From Halomonas sp. DQ26W (lineage in GTDB: Bacteria; Pseudomonadota; Gammaproteobacteria; Pseudomonadales; Halomonadaceae), in contig NZ_QPKI01000013.1 of NCBI RefSeq assembly GCF_003339685.1, positions 29,322-93,321 of the forward strand: a stretch of 64,000 nt of DNA. Reading direction: 5' to 3'. Numbering within the stretch: the first letter of the stretch is position 1; each line of letters begins with the position of its first letter. Positions 26,008-34,587 of the stretch are shown here, in pieces. The notes under the pieces are model-generated. The model saw nothing but the letters and a program-made list of their open reading frames with translations, was not told the DNA's origin and made no database searches. The translations under genes and the position numbers were made by a program.

Positions 26008-26226
26008 TAGGCTTTGACCGAAAACTGTCTGCGCTTGCCCATACTGCGTTAAAAATCAGCTCAAAATACTGATTTACACTCCGTCTTTGTATTCGCGACA
26101 GCCCTGTCGCTCGCTCTTCGAGCAGCGGAGCTGCCTTGCGACCCACAAGGATGTGGGAAGGGCATTGGCCCGTAGAGAGCGGGCCTAGCCCTGGCTTTCA
26201 CTTGCCGACTTATCAGACGAAGCCTA
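26008..26226 (+). mobile_element. miniature inverted-repeat element, family B, copy 2
   Basis: Ends TAGGCTTTGACCGAAAA and TTATCAGACGAAGCCTA form imperfect 17-bp inverted repeats. The core GCGTTAAAAATCAGCTC…ATTTACACTCCG matches copies at 3432 and 49326. The right part carries an additional GGGC…GCCC-rich hairpin not found in copy 1. No coding capacity. It sits 20 bp upstream of the exporter gene start, where it could influence that promoter. Confidence 0.72.
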
Positions 26227-26392
26227 GGAGCCTGTCGGACTTAACGCTGATCTACTGCGAGAACCGGTCTTGCGGCCAATTTCATTCGATCTGATTCGTT
26301 AAATAGCGGGCTATTCGCCTCATCAGATCGATAAACTTGTCTCGAAATCCAAATCTCTCGTGACGATCGGTCAAATCCGACAGGCTCCTAGG
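26223..26392. mobile_element. 170-bp foldback element with perfect 17-bp inverted ends
   Basis: CCTAGGAGCCTGTCGGA (26223-26239) and its exact complement TCCGACAGGCTCCTAGG (26376-26392) bound the element. Inside is a second long hairpin: TCGATCTGAT … AATAGC-GG-GCTATT … ATCAGATCGA (about 26286-26334). No protein-like frame. The left end overlaps the right end of the family B element by four bases, suggesting one inserted at the edge of the other. Confidence 0.8.
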
Positions 26393-26434
26393 GAAACTGC
26401 ACAAATCCTGCGCGAGCGAATCGCTGTGTTGCGC
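26391..26434 (+). repeat. dispersed repeat resembling an insertion-sequence end
   Basis: GGGAAAC-TGCACAAAT, then CGAGCGAATCGCTG and GTTGCGC, recurs on the other strand at 50371-50417 with about 40 of 47 positions equal. Both copies adjoin other repeats. The remaining bases to 26529 show no gene. Confidence 0.5.
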
Positions 26435-26529
26435 GGTGCTGGAACGCCAGATACCACTCGGCACAGGGTGAGTGACGAGAAAAGCCGCCGTGACGGGCAC
26501 GTGCGGCTTCTCCCTGTCCCAGTGCGGGT

Positions 26530-26808
26530 TCAGCTGCGGCTGGTGATTTCCAGCAGATGGTAGCCGAACTGGGTCTTCACCGGGCCGTGAACCTTGTTCA
26601 GTTCGCCGGAGAAGACGACTTCGTCGAACTCACGAACCATCTGGCCTGGCCCAAAGCTACCTAGATCGCCGCCCTGGGCGCCGGAGGGGCAAGAGGAGTT
26701 CTCTTTCGCCACCTCGGCAAAATCGCGGCCAGCTTCGATCTCGGCCTTGAGAGCCTCACACTTATCTTCGCTGCTTACCAGTATATGACGCGCGGTTGCT
26801 CTGGCCAT
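26530..26808 (-). CDS. ppiC: parvulin-type peptidyl-prolyl isomerase PpiC
   Basis: 92 residues (E. coli PpiC 93). A stand-alone cytoplasmic parvulin domain with RHILVSSEDKCEALK, FAEVAKENSSCPSGAQGGDLGSFGPGQMV, and FGYHLLEITSRS, which include the conserved histidines and cysteine of the active site. There is no signal peptide. It catalyses proline cis-trans isomerisation. Length and motifs match the family fully. Confidence 0.95.
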   Translation of the reverse strand: MARATARHILVSSEDKCEALKAEIEAGRDFAEVAKENSSCPSGAQGGDLGSFGPGQMVREFDEVVFSGELNKVHGPVKTQFGYHLLEITSRS

Positions 26809-26882
26809 GTCGCTCTCTCCAAAATTGGCATGTTGCCGATGAAAGGAGGGTCAATCCTACCATGTCGACAAGCCAGCAGGCG

Positions 26883-27110
26883 CTAACGGTGTAGCGGTTT
26901 TTCCAGCGGCTTCACTCCCCGATTCCGAACCTCAGCCGAAGTGCCTGAAGCCCGTCGAGTTCGCCCCGTATCTCGTCCGAAAAAAATCGGGTAGCCGATG
27001 ACCCGTATGTTCAGCATGGCATCGGCTCCGCGGTAATTCACGGTGGCCGAAATCCTGGCGTCCGAGGTGACCGGCGCCAGCGGGTCATATTGGATGCGTT
27101 CCACCTCCAT
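26883..27110 (-). CDS. short hypothetical frame, possibly a gene fragment
   Basis: 75 codons reading MEVERIQYDPLAPVTSD, then ARISATVNYRGADAMLNIRVIGYPIFF and a basic tail. The first 50 residues look protein-like but I do not recognise them, and the basic tail is typical of frame-shifted GC-rich DNA. No good ribosome site is seen. It may be a truncated relic. Confidence 0.25.
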   Translation of the reverse strand: MEVERIQYDPLAPVTSDARISATVNYRGADAMLNIRVIGYPIFFGRDTGRTRRASGTSAEVRNRGVKPLEKPLHR

Positions 27111-27170
27111 TGCAGTGAGACCGCGGTTGTCGATCTGCTGTCCGAAAAAGACCGCAAGCGTAGGACACGA

Positions 27171-27458
27171 CTAGGCCTGGTAGGCGGTCAGGTCGACAAT
27201 AGCGGCGGCATCGCGCAGTGGGATCAGCACCTGATAGGCGGGGGAGGCGTACCAGCCGTGGATCGATTCCAGGTCGGGGAAAGAGAGTACGACAAGGTTA
27301 TCATGCTGCAGCTGGCCCGCCAGCACGGCGGCCTGTCTGCCACGCAGCATAAGTTCGCCGCCCCAGGGCGTGATGGTGGCTGGCACCCCGGCGACATACT
27401 GTGCCCACTTTTCGGCATCCTTGATGGTGATGCTGCCCACGACATAGGCTCTGCTCAT
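27171..27458 (-). CDS. DUF1330 family protein
   Basis: 95 residues. The ferredoxin-like dimeric alpha-beta barrel family DUF1330 is recognised from MSRAYVVGSITIKDAEKWAQYV at the start, GGELMLRGRQAAVLAG in the middle, and VVLSFPDLESIHGWYASPAYQ. Members are small cytoplasmic proteins without an established reaction. Upstream is a thioredoxin relic in the opposite direction. Confidence 0.85.
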   Translation of the reverse strand: MSRAYVVGSITIKDAEKWAQYVAGVPATITPWGGELMLRGRQAAVLAGQLQHDNLVVLSFPDLESIHGWYASPAYQVLIPLRDAAAIVDLTAYQA

Positions 27459-27592
27459 TTCTCGACTCCCTCTGGACTGATTTCGCCATGCTGGCTAACT
27501 CGTCAACCTTATCACCCGTACCGGATGATGGTATTCGCATGGCTCACCAAAGCTTGATGGGCGCGCACTCTGTGTCAGACTTGATACCGAAG

Positions 27593-27739
27593 CGCCAGCA
27601 GGCGCTGGCAGGACGTTTTGGCATCCGCAGCATTCCCACCCTGAACGTATTCCGTGGCGGACAGGAAGTGGCGCGGCAACCAGGCTAGTTGCAAGGGCCA
27701 CAACTCCCTCAATGGCTACTGCCGTATCTGCTGACCTGA
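27593..27739 (+). pseudogene. relic of the C-terminal part of a thioredoxin
   Basis: The frame reads RQQALAGRFGIRSIPTLNVF, RGGQEVARQPG, then TAG at 27686-27688, then LQGPQLPQWLLPYLLT and a stop. The SIPT segment with cis-proline and the FRGG…VARQ phrase are those of thioredoxin 2 (TrxC) family C-termini, and the in-frame continuation keeps the LPQWL helix. The CxxC half is missing and the codons before 27593 look unrelated, so it is dead. Confidence 0.7.
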
Positions 27740-27868
27740 TCGCTGTTGGACAACAAAGCGCATGGCGAAGGCTTTTCCGGTTACCCTGAGGAAAGACACA
27801 CACAATGGCGTGTACGCCCGAAGCCCGCTGTGCAAAGCGGGGCAGCCGGACACCGGCAAGGAGGGAGC

Positions 27869-28378
27869 ATGGGGCAATGGGGGGCGATCACACTGAGTAC
27901 CATTCTGGCCGCCGGGCTCTGGTCGGTACCGGCCATGGCGGAGCGCCTGGAAGGTGAGCTAGATGGTACGGAGCGTGAATGGTTCGTCCAGAGTCAGCAA
28001 GAGGATTTCAGCGCCACCTTCACCGATATCGGCGGGGGTGATTTCCGTATCGACATCGTTGGTTTCATCGACCCGGATGGGAGGAGGAGCCGGGACTCAC
28101 TCTCCATCAGCATGGCGCTCGAGGGCGGTGAAGTGATCCATTACGACGTACTCAACCTGATCGGCACCTCGGTCATGCCGCCAGTCTATACTTCGGAAGG
28201 AGCCGACGTTCGGCTGACCCTGGACACCTTCTCGGTAGAGGGTAGTGTCGCGCGGGTAGCTGGCAGCGTGAAGGGCACACTGGCTTTGCAGGATGCCCTG
28301 GGCGAGGAGCCGAACCTGGAAGAGGGCATCGATATCGACGTGGCGTTCGATGTTACCGCCGCCCGAATCGAGTATTAA
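27869..28378 (+). CDS. hypothetical periplasmic protein
   Basis: 169 residues, start fixed by a strong AAGGAGGGAGC ribosome site. A signal peptide with cleavage near VPAMA-ERLEG directs it to the periplasm. The mature protein is acidic and rich in beta-strand patterns (FSATFTDIGGGDFRIDIVGF, VRLTLDTFSVEGSVARVAGSVKGTLAL), suggesting a beta-sandwich. No cysteine pairs or catalytic motif are seen and I do not recognise the family. A longer in-frame start upstream overlaps the thioredoxin relic and is rejected. Confidence 0.65.
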   Translation: MGQWGAITLSTILAAGLWSVPAMAERLEGELDGTEREWFVQSQQEDFSATFTDIGGGDFRIDIVGFIDPDGRRSRDSLSISMALEGGEVIHYDVLNLIGTSVMPPVYTSEGADVRLTLDTFSVEGSVARVAGSVKGTLALQDALGEEPNLEEGIDIDVAFDVTAARIEY

Positions 28379-28537
28379 GCGCTTTCTGATAATCATCGCC
28401 TTGCCCGTCTCACCAAGCTGTTGTCCCGCTGGCCGCTTGGATGGCGGTTTCAGAGCTGGCGACACTGGCTGAGCTGCCGATACTAGCCGCTCCTCCAACC
28501 TCGCTGCCGCAGGCGTGGGGGCGGCATGTCGGTGGGC

Positions 28538-29404
28538 TCACGTTTCCCGTTCCTGGCGGGTCGCCCGTAATAGCACGCGATCCATGGCCCGTGTCGTCAG
28601 GATACGTTTCAGAGCTGCGAACAGGTGAGTCGGCACCGTGATGCCATAACGGGCTCGGGGGCGTCGGCTCTCCAGGGCATGGATCAACTTGCGAATCACC
28701 GCATCAGCTTCGAGGGTGAACGGCGCCGACGGCCCTTCACCGGCCAGGTGAGCCTCCAGGGCGCAGTAGGTGACGGCATGATAGCTCGTCGCGGCATCGA
28801 TGTTGTCACGAAAGGCGCGGTAGGCATTCTCGCGAAAGCGGCTGGCGATGGGGCCTGGTTCGAGCAGGCTGACGTGGATGCCGGTTCCGTAGAGCTCCTG
28901 GCGTAGGGTGTCGGTCAAGCCTTCGAGGGCGAATTTCGAGCATACGTAGGCGCCGCGATAGGGCAGGGCGGTAAAGCCTAGTACCGAGCTGTTCTGCACG
29001 ATACGTCCGGCGCCCTGCTCCCTCATCACCGGGATGATGCGGGTGGTAAGCTCATGGGTGCCGAGCAGGTTGGTTTCCAACTGTTCACGAAGTACCGAGC
29101 GTGAAAGATCCTCTACCGCCCCCGGCTGGCCATAGGCACCATTGTTGAACAGCGCATCGAGACGCCCGTTGGTTCGTCGCAGGACCTCATCGACAGCTGC
29201 TGCAATCGAGTTGCTTGAGGCCAGGTCCAACAGCAGCGCCTCGAAACCCTCTTCAAGCAGTCGAGTAACGTCTTGATCCCGTCTTACGGTGGCGAAGACC
29301 CGCCAACCTTTCTGGGTCAGGGCCTGGGCGGCGGCGTGGCCGATGCCGCTGGAACAGCCGGTGATGAGGATGCTCGGCGGTGCTGAGGCCATCGTGTCTG
29401 CCAT
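28538..29404 (-). CDS. short-chain dehydrogenase/reductase
   Basis: 288 residues. The start MADTMASAPPS has AAGGAAA upstream; the longer frame begins with unrelated basic sequence. The Rossmann motif TGCSSGIG is at 15-22, the NNGAYGQPG segment replaces NNAG, and the active-site pair is YVCSK with the preceding serine in VQNSSVLG. The C-terminus includes LLEPGPIASRF. This subgroup of classical SDRs (often with YbbO-like C-termini) has varied substrates, so none can be assigned. Confidence 0.88.
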   Translation of the reverse strand: MADTMASAPPSILITGCSSGIGHAAAQALTQKGWRVFATVRRDQDVTRLLEEGFEALLLDLASSNSIAAAVDEVLRRTNGRLDALFNNGAYGQPGAVEDLSRSVLREQLETNLLGTHELTTRIIPVMREQGAGRIVQNSSVLGFTALPYRGAYVCSKFALEGLTDTLRQELYGTGIHVSLLEPGPIASRFRENAYRAFRDNIDAATSYHAVTYCALEAHLAGEGPSAPFTLEADAVIRKLIHALESRRPRARYGITVPTHLFAALKRILTTRAMDRVLLRATRQERET

Positions 29405-29537
29405 GTACGTTTTCCTTGCACGAACCAGTGAGATACGACGACAGCGTATACCATGAAGAAGACCCGGCCTCGATTCGTTGGATATCAATCTCGGGCTGGC
29501 TTGTGCGGAATGGCGATGGGCGGACAGGAGGCTGGCC

Positions 29538-29600
29538 ATGAAGCGAAACCATATCCTGCGTATGAGCACGCTGCTTGGACTGCTCCTGATGTTTCTCTAG
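29538..29600 (+). CDS. possible 20-residue hydrophobic peptide
   Basis: ATG behind GGACAGGAGG opens MKRNHILRMSTLLGLLLMFL and stops with TAG. Positively charged start plus a hydrophobic stretch resembles a tiny membrane protein. It ends three bases before a strong hairpin. It may equally be a chance frame between divergently arranged ends. Confidence 0.35.
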   Translation: MKRNHILRMSTLLGLLLMFL

Positions 29601-29603
29601 TTG

Positions 29604-29632
29604 ACGCTGGCCAATCGCCTATTGGCCAGCGT
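29604..29632. terminator. strong symmetric hairpin
   Basis: ACGCTGGCCAAT, loop CGCCT, ATTGGCCAGCGT: a perfect 12-bp stem. No T-tract on the plus side; it lies just after the glutaredoxin gene on the minus strand and after the 20-residue frame on the plus strand. Confidence 0.6.
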
Positions 29633-29641
29633 GGAGGACAG

Positions 29642-30049
29642 TCAGGCCGCCTGATGCTGTGCGTCGCCGAAATGGCGATGCAGCCAGGCATTGATGGCAT
29701 CGGACTCGTAGAGCCACTCGTCAGGGCCATCTTCCGTGGCGATGCGCAGGCAAGGTACCTTGACCCGTCCGCCGCCGGCTTCCAATGCCTGGCGATGTTC
29801 CGGGTCGTTGCGTGCGTCGCGAAGCTCGATATTAAGACCCAGCCGGGCGATCTCCTTGCGCACCTTGATGCAGAAGGGGCAGCTTTGGAACTGGTAAAGC
29901 GCCAATCGAGCGCAAGCGGCGTCCACCTCGGCCTGTGCTTCGGGGGAACGCGATATCGCAGTCGGCGTGCTCAGTTTCTCGGAGGCCAGCAGGATCGGCG
30001 ATAGCACCAGGCGCACGCCGCGAAAGAAGTAGCGAATCAAGATTTTCAT
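29642..30049 (-). CDS. membrane-anchored glutaredoxin-like protein
   Basis: 135 residues. An N-terminal membrane anchor or signal (MKILIRYFFRGVRLVLSPILLA) precedes a glutaredoxin domain with the redox motif C57-P-F-C60, then VKVPCLRIATEDGPDEWLYESDAINAWL, which carries the cis-proline and glutathione-binding part. Such proteins reduce disulfides or glutathione mixed disulfides near the inner membrane. The start at 30049 is chosen by the start of the hydrophobic anchor. Confidence 0.85.
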   Translation of the reverse strand: MKILIRYFFRGVRLVLSPILLASEKLSTPTAISRSPEAQAEVDAACARLALYQFQSCPFCIKVRKEIARLGLNIELRDARNDPEHRQALEAGGGRVKVPCLRIATEDGPDEWLYESDAINAWLHRHFGDAQHQAA

Positions 30050-30129
30050 GGGGTGTAGGGGTGGTCTCGGTCGTGAATGAATGTGTTCGGGCTGCCCATG
30101 ATGCCGTTCTATGCGCCGGGATGCCATGG

Positions 30130-31056
30130 TCAGCCGATTTCGATGTCAAGCTGGTCGATGAGCTTGTCGCGCCGAGAGAGCGCTTCGGCTGCGCCGTCGC
30201 CGCCCACCGTGGCGCATGCATTGACCAGGCACTCCGCTGCACCGAGGAACGTGACCATGCTGTTGGAAATGAAGCTCGACTCATGGGGCGCCAGGATGGC
30301 GATCTCCGAGTGGCGAACGAGGGGGGAGCTCGAATAGTCGGTCACAACGATGGTGCGAATCCCGATGTCGTGTGCCGCTCGACATACGTCGATCACATGG
30401 CGCGTATAGGGCTTGCAGCTGGCGGTGATCAACACATCGCCCGCCGCCATCGAGGCGAGACCCTCGGCCACTCCAACACTGTCATTGCTGAGCAGGCCCA
30501 CGTCCGAGCGGATCATGCCCAGCCCATAGGCCAGAAAGCTGGCGAAGGCGTGAAACTGGCGCATGCCATGGAGGCGTACCCGTCGGGCACCCATCACCGT
30601 GGTCGCGAATGCCCCAAGATCCTCGTTGGTCAACCCGTCCATGAAGCGTTCGATATTGAGCTGATGCTCCCCGCATAGCTGCCTGGCCTGTGTCTGCAGA
30701 TCCTGCTTGTCGGCTGCCAGCGCCGCGGTGGCGTGTTGGCGATAGAAGGATCGGGCGGGGGTCAGGCTGGAGCTCAACAGCAGGCTCTGCAATTCGCCGA
30801 AGCGCTCGTAGCCCAATGCCCGGGCCAGCCGCGAGATGGTCGACGGATTGACGTTCAGGCGGCGGGCCAGGGAGGAAATCGACAGCAGTGACTGGTCGCC
30901 TCGCAGTTCTATCAGCTGTGACAGCACCTCACGGGCGCGGGGGCCAAGGCGGAGGCCGGTTTCGCCGCGAGAGATTGCGATGGACAGGGCACGCAGCTCC
31001 TCGAGGGTACGAGGCGCCTGACCTTCATTGTTCGAAGAGTGAGCTGTCGGTGCCAT
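30130..31056 (-). CDS. MurR/RpiR family transcriptional regulator
   Basis: 308 residues. It has an N-terminal winged helix-turn-helix (LLSISSLARRLNVNPSTISRLARALGY) and a C-terminal SIS sugar-phosphate binding domain (RVRLHGMRQFHAFASFLAYGLG, DVLITASCKPYTRHVIDVCRAAHDIG). RpiR regulators control carbon or amino-acid uptake genes. The start at 31056 overlaps the upstream C45 peptidase gene by 32 bases, so this is the last gene of the amino-acid uptake operon. It probably controls that operon, perhaps through the palindromes at 34309-34352. Confidence 0.88.
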   Translation of the reverse strand: MAPTAHSSNNEGQAPRTLEELRALSIAISRGETGLRLGPRAREVLSQLIELRGDQSLLSISSLARRLNVNPSTISRLARALGYERFGELQSLLLSSSLTPARSFYRQHATAALAADKQDLQTQARQLCGEHQLNIERFMDGLTNEDLGAFATTVMGARRVRLHGMRQFHAFASFLAYGLGMIRSDVGLLSNDSVGVAEGLASMAAGDVLITASCKPYTRHVIDVCRAAHDIGIRTIVVTDYSSSPLVRHSEIAILAPHESSFISNSMVTFLGAAECLVNACATVGGDGAAEALSRRDKLIDQLDIEIG

Positions 31057-32077
31057 GAAGTGGTCTGCATCTCCCCGGGGTGTGAACTTCCCATTGAATG
31101 CCATCATTAAGCAGGCGAAAGATACCCGTCGCAAGGGTGTTCTCGTGATCCGGGTCGTCCGCTTCGCGCCGGTAGATCGGTAGGCCCTTGCCGCCCGTGT
31201 CCATCAGGATGGCGAGGGGGTCGCGCTCGCCGGCGGCGATCAGCTCGCTCCCTCGCGATTGGCGGTCGTGGGAGGAGCGCGTGACAATCTGGTGCGTGTG
31301 GCGCCAATCGTGATGGAGCGCATGGTTGGCATGGATCGCAACCGAGTCCACGTGGCGATGCGATACTTGGCCGGCACCCACCTCGATCGAGCGCAGCCGC
31401 GGATCACCGCGCTGAGCCAGGGTGAAGTGAAAGCCACCGCTGGCCGGAGCTTGCCGCAGAAGATCGTGGATCTCGTCCAGCGAGGTCAGCGAGAGCATTG
31501 CCCGGCCCAGCACCATTCGCGGCACACCGGGCGGGACCCGTTTCAATCGCAGGTTGTTCACCGTTTGAACGATGCCTGCCGCCGTCAGTGCGAAGGTATG
31601 CCCCGGGATGGAGCCGGGATAGCAGAAGGCCAGAAAAGCGGGGGCCTCATCGGGCTTGACGCTGGCAAGAAAGCTGTCGCCATCGAAGAAGGGCAGGCCA
31701 TCCTCGTTGTGGGCAATGCAGGGTTCGGGGCCTGGAATCATTACGGTAGTGCAGCCATCCGGGCTGTTGGCGAGCAGGTCACCCCGGCAGTTCCAGGCAA
31801 ATACCGCCTGAAAGGGCAGCTCCAGGCCCTGGGCGAGCCCACGGATTTCCTCGACCACGGCGGGATGATGGCGGCAGCTATGTTCGAGCAGGCGGGCTAC
31901 CCGTCCATGATGTCGCTCACTGGTGACCTCACGCCAGATACCGCTTTCAACCAGCTTGTCGTGTACCGCGCGGTGGCCGTGTCGACCCAGAGCCTGGCCG
32001 GTCCGGAAAGGATCGCCACTGACCGACACCCGCTGCAGACCCTCGGTATCCATGGCCCTGGAGAAGTCAATGGACAT
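31025..32077 (-). CDS. C45 family peptidase/acyltransferase (IAT-like, Ntn-hydrolase)
   Basis: 350 residues. This family (named for penicillin acyl-CoA:isopenicillin N acyltransferase) makes an autocatalytic cut before a cysteine that then acts as nucleophile. Here Cys109 in [12 protein letters not shown] is the expected nucleophile, following AWNCRGD. Later family features include [30 protein letters not shown] and HANHAL. Bacterial members hydrolyse amide bonds in peptides or acylated amino acids. The gene is in an amino-acid ABC transporter operon, overlapping the ATPase gene by 11 bases, so its substrate may be imported by that system. Confidence 0.82.
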   Translation of the reverse strand: MSIDFSRAMDTEGLQRVSVSGDPFRTGQALGRHGHRAVHDKLVESGIWREVTSERHHGRVARLLEHSCRHHPAVVEEIRGLAQGLELPFQAVFAWNCRGDLLANSPDGCTTVMIPGPEPCIAHNEDGLPFFDGDSFLASVKPDEAPAFLAFCYPGSIPGHTFALTAAGIVQTVNNLRLKRVPPGVPRMVLGRAMLSLTSLDEIHDLLRQAPASGGFHFTLAQRGDPRLRSIEVGAGQVSHRHVDSVAIHANHALHHDWRHTHQIVTRSSHDRQSRGSELIAAGERDPLAILMDTGGKGLPIYRREADDPDHENTLATGIFRLLNDGIQWEVHTPGRCRPLHGTDSSLFEQ

Positions 32078-32795
32078 GGCGCAGGAAGTCCTTCAGCCGA
32101 GGGTTACTGTCACTTGAGAGGATTTCTTGGGGGTGACCATCCACCGCGATCTTACCGTTCTCCATGAAGATCAGCCGTGAGCCGACCTGCTTGGCAAACG
32201 ACATTTCATGGGTTACTACCACCATGGTCATGCCTTCCTCAGCCAGGTCACGCATGACATTCAACACCTCCTGCTTGAGCTCCGGGTCGAGCGCTGAGGT
32301 GGGTTCGTCGAACAGCATCACCTTGGGTTTGACGGCCAGCGCCCGGGCGATAGCGACACGCTGCTGCTGCCCGCCGGAGAGCTCGTTGGGAAAATGGTCG
32401 GCACGATCCTTGAGCCCGACCTTGTCGAGCAGAGCCAACGCCTGAGCCCTGGCCTCGCGTGTGGACTGCCCGCGTACATGCTTGGGTCCGAAGGCGACGT
32501 TATCCAGCGCCGTCAGCTGAGGAAAGAGGTTGAACTGCTGGAATACCATGCCAGCCTCCTGACGAATCTCGCGCAGCTTGGCATAGCCAGCCAGTACGCT
32601 GATCTCGTCTACCAGCAAGTCGCCGCCGGTGATCATCTCCAGGCCATTGATGCAACGCAGCAGAGTCGATTTTCCTGAACCGGAAGGCCCGATCAATACG
32701 ACCACTTCGCCCTGGTCGATATTGAGGTCGACCTCGTCGAGTACCTTGAGCGCACCGAAATGCTTGGAGACGTTCTTGAACTCGATGATGCTCAT
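32067..32795 (-). CDS. polar amino-acid ABC transporter ATP-binding protein (GlnQ/HisP-like)
   Basis: 242 residues, start [11 protein letters not shown] overlapping the permease stop by four bases. Walker [10 protein letters not shown], signature [17 protein letters not shown] and Walker [15 protein letters not shown] are intact, with the H-loop in [14 protein letters not shown]. It energises uptake by the permease and binding protein encoded upstream. The family imports glutamine, histidine, arginine or related solutes; the specificity lies in the binding protein. Confidence 0.95.
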   Translation of the reverse strand: MSIIEFKNVSKHFGALKVLDEVDLNIDQGEVVVLIGPSGSGKSTLLRCINGLEMITGGDLLVDEISVLAGYAKLREIRQEAGMVFQQFNLFPQLTALDNVAFGPKHVRGQSTREARAQALALLDKVGLKDRADHFPNELSGGQQQRVAIARALAVKPKVMLFDEPTSALDPELKQEVLNVMRDLAEEGMTMVVVTHEMSFAKQVGSRLIFMENGKIAVDGHPQEILSSDSNPRLKDFLRHVH

Positions 32796-33448
32796 AGGAT
32801 CTTCATCCTTCTCTCGATGTAACGCAGCATCAGGGTGAGGGTGCCGGTCATGATCAGGTACATGACCGCGATGGCACTCCATATCTCCACGGCACGGAAA
32901 TTGGCCGCCATGATCTCCTGGCCGGTCCGGGTCAGCTCACTGACGCCGATCACGATGAACAGCGACGTGTCCTTCAGGCTGATGATGAACTGGTTGCCCA
33001 GTGGGGGGATCAGCCGGCGGAATGCCAGCGGCCCGACGATATGCACCAATACCTTCCAGCGCGGCAGGCCCAGCGCCAGGCCGGCTTCGGCAAGCCCACG
33101 GCTGATCGATTGCAGTGAGCCTCGGACAATCTCGGCAATATAGGCGCCGGCATTGATGATGATGGCGATCATTGCCGCCGTCAGGGGGTCGATGCGAATA
33201 CTGGCCAGTACGGGCAAGGCGAAGTAGAGGAACATCACCTGCACCACGATGGGCGTTCCGCGAATCACCTCGATGTAGATCATTGCCGTGTAGTTGAGTA
33301 GCCAGTTGCCGTAGGTTCGCATGAGGCCGGCGATACCGCCGACCACCATGCCACCGACCAGCCCGACCAGGGTGATGAAAAGCGTCATCTTGGCACCATT
33401 CAGCAACTGCGGCATGAAGGTGGCGATGACCGACCAATCTGTATTCAT
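32792..33448 (-). CDS. polar amino-acid ABC transporter permease (HisM/GlnP type)
   Basis: 218 residues, about five membrane segments. The permease coupling loop [34 protein letters not shown] matches the EAA motif of HisMQ/GlnP permeases. Only one permease gene is present, so the channel is likely a homodimer. The binding protein gene is 51 bp upstream. Confidence 0.93.
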   Translation of the reverse strand: MNTDWSVIATFMPQLLNGAKMTLFITLVGLVGGMVVGGIAGLMRTYGNWLLNYTAMIYIEVIRGTPIVVQVMFLYFALPVLASIRIDPLTAAMIAIIINAGAYIAEIVRGSLQSISRGLAEAGLALGLPRWKVLVHIVGPLAFRRLIPPLGNQFIISLKDTSLFIVIGVSELTRTGQEIMAANFRAVEIWSAIAVMYLIMTGTLTLMLRYIERRMKIL

Positions 33449-33499
33449 CGTGTACCTCGGTTTTCGTCAGGGTGTCGTGAGGAAGGGCAGTGGCCTGTC

Positions 33500-34237
33500 T
33501 CACTCGCCCGGGCGTGTACCGAACCACTTCTCATAGATCTCGTCATAACGGCCATCGTCACGCATGGCCGCAAGCGATGCGTTAACGTCCTCGACCAGTT
33601 CGCTGCCCTTGGGAAAGCCGATGCCGTACTCGTGGGCCATCATCTGCTCGCCAACAGCCTTGACCTGGCCATCGCCGGCGGTAGCGATGTAATAGAGCAC
33701 GTTGGGGGTATCGTGCATGGCGGCGTCGACACGGTCCGAACGTAGTTCCAGATAGGCGTTGTCGATATTGGGCAGCAGGCGCAGTTCGGTTTCGCTGAAG
33801 TGCTCCTGGGCATAGTCGGCGGCGGAAGTACCCATGCGTAGGGCAATTCTCTTGCCGGCCAGGTCCGCGGTGGTCTCTATCTCACTGTCTATCGGGACCA
33901 TCAGAGTGAAACCGCTATCGTAGTAGCCGTCGGAGAAGTCGATGACCTCGGCACGGTCCTCACGGATGGTGATGCCGGCTAGGGCGACATCGACCTGATT
34001 GGTCTGCAGGGCCGGGATGATTCCCGAGAAATCCATGGGGCGCAGCTCGTAGTCCCAGCCATTGTCCTGGGCGATGGCGTCCCACATATCGATGTCGAAG
34101 CCAACGTATTCCCCATCCTGCATGAATTCGAAGGGTACGAAGGCGGTATCGGTGGCAACGATCAATTTGTCCGCTGTGGCGGCAGAAGCGACGGCCAGGG
34201 AGAGGCCGAGGGCGGACCAGGTAATTAATTGCTTCAT
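33500..34237 (-). CDS. periplasmic amino-acid binding protein (SBP family 3)
   Basis: 245 residues. The signal peptide [22 protein letters not shown] ends before [16 protein letters not shown], the usual start of family 3 binding proteins. [48 protein letters not shown] and [18 protein letters not shown] are typical of glutamine/arginine/histidine binders. It is the first gene of the operon and should be the most expressed. The ligand cannot be fixed from sequence alone. Confidence 0.93.
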   Translation of the reverse strand: MKQLITWSALGLSLAVASAATADKLIVATDTAFVPFEFMQDGEYVGFDIDMWDAIAQDNGWDYELRPMDFSGIIPALQTNQVDVALAGITIREDRAEVIDFSDGYYDSGFTLMVPIDSEIETTADLAGKRIALRMGTSAADYAQEHFSETELRLLPNIDNAYLELRSDRVDAAMHDTPNVLYYIATAGDGQVKAVGEQMMAHEYGIGFPKGSELVEDVNASLAAMRDDGRYDEIYEKWFGTRPGE

Positions 34238-34308
34238 GATGTATTCCTCTTGTCATTGTTGTGCAATGTCATGGTTGTGCGGTGCAGAAATGCCATTTAC
34301 AGCATCCT

Positions 34309-34352
34309 GCAAATATATTTGCCTAAATTTTACTAATGAGCAATATTTTTGC
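34309..34352. promoter_or_regulatory. two GCAA…TTGC palindromes in the uptake operon promoter
   Basis: GCAAATATATTTGC (34309-34322) is a perfect 14-bp palindrome; GCAATATTTTTGC (34340-34352) shares its GCAA/TTGC arms. Their starts are 31 bp apart, about three helical turns. They lie about 75 to 115 bp upstream of the binding protein start in an A+T-rich stretch. Binding by the RpiR regulator of the same operon is inferred. The rest of the 350-bp gap to 34587 shows no gene. Confidence 0.55.
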
Positions 34353-34587
34353 GTAAAAAAATGTTTCAGTCAGCGTCGCATCGGTTCGCCATGCGCAAAT
34401 GCAGTGCTGCTGAAACAGGCTGGCCTGATATACGTTGAAGTAGCGGCGGGCAATTTCGTCCATGGCTGTCCATACTGGGATGCGTGGGTCGCGCTTGCGC
34501 AGGCACGCTCCCTGGCCTTTGCTGAAAGGCGTTTGACGATTTATAACAAGACATTGCAACCATAAACGTTGCAGAGAGGTATTTGCC

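Noticed and set aside
26282..26500. 72-codon minus-strand frame over the foldback element
   Set aside because: Most of it comes from the element's internal hairpin and flanking repeat; no start with a ribosome site.
28441..28641. 66-codon frame after the periplasmic protein
   Set aside because: Low-complexity Ala/Pro composition, no ribosome site, runs antisense into the SDR gene.
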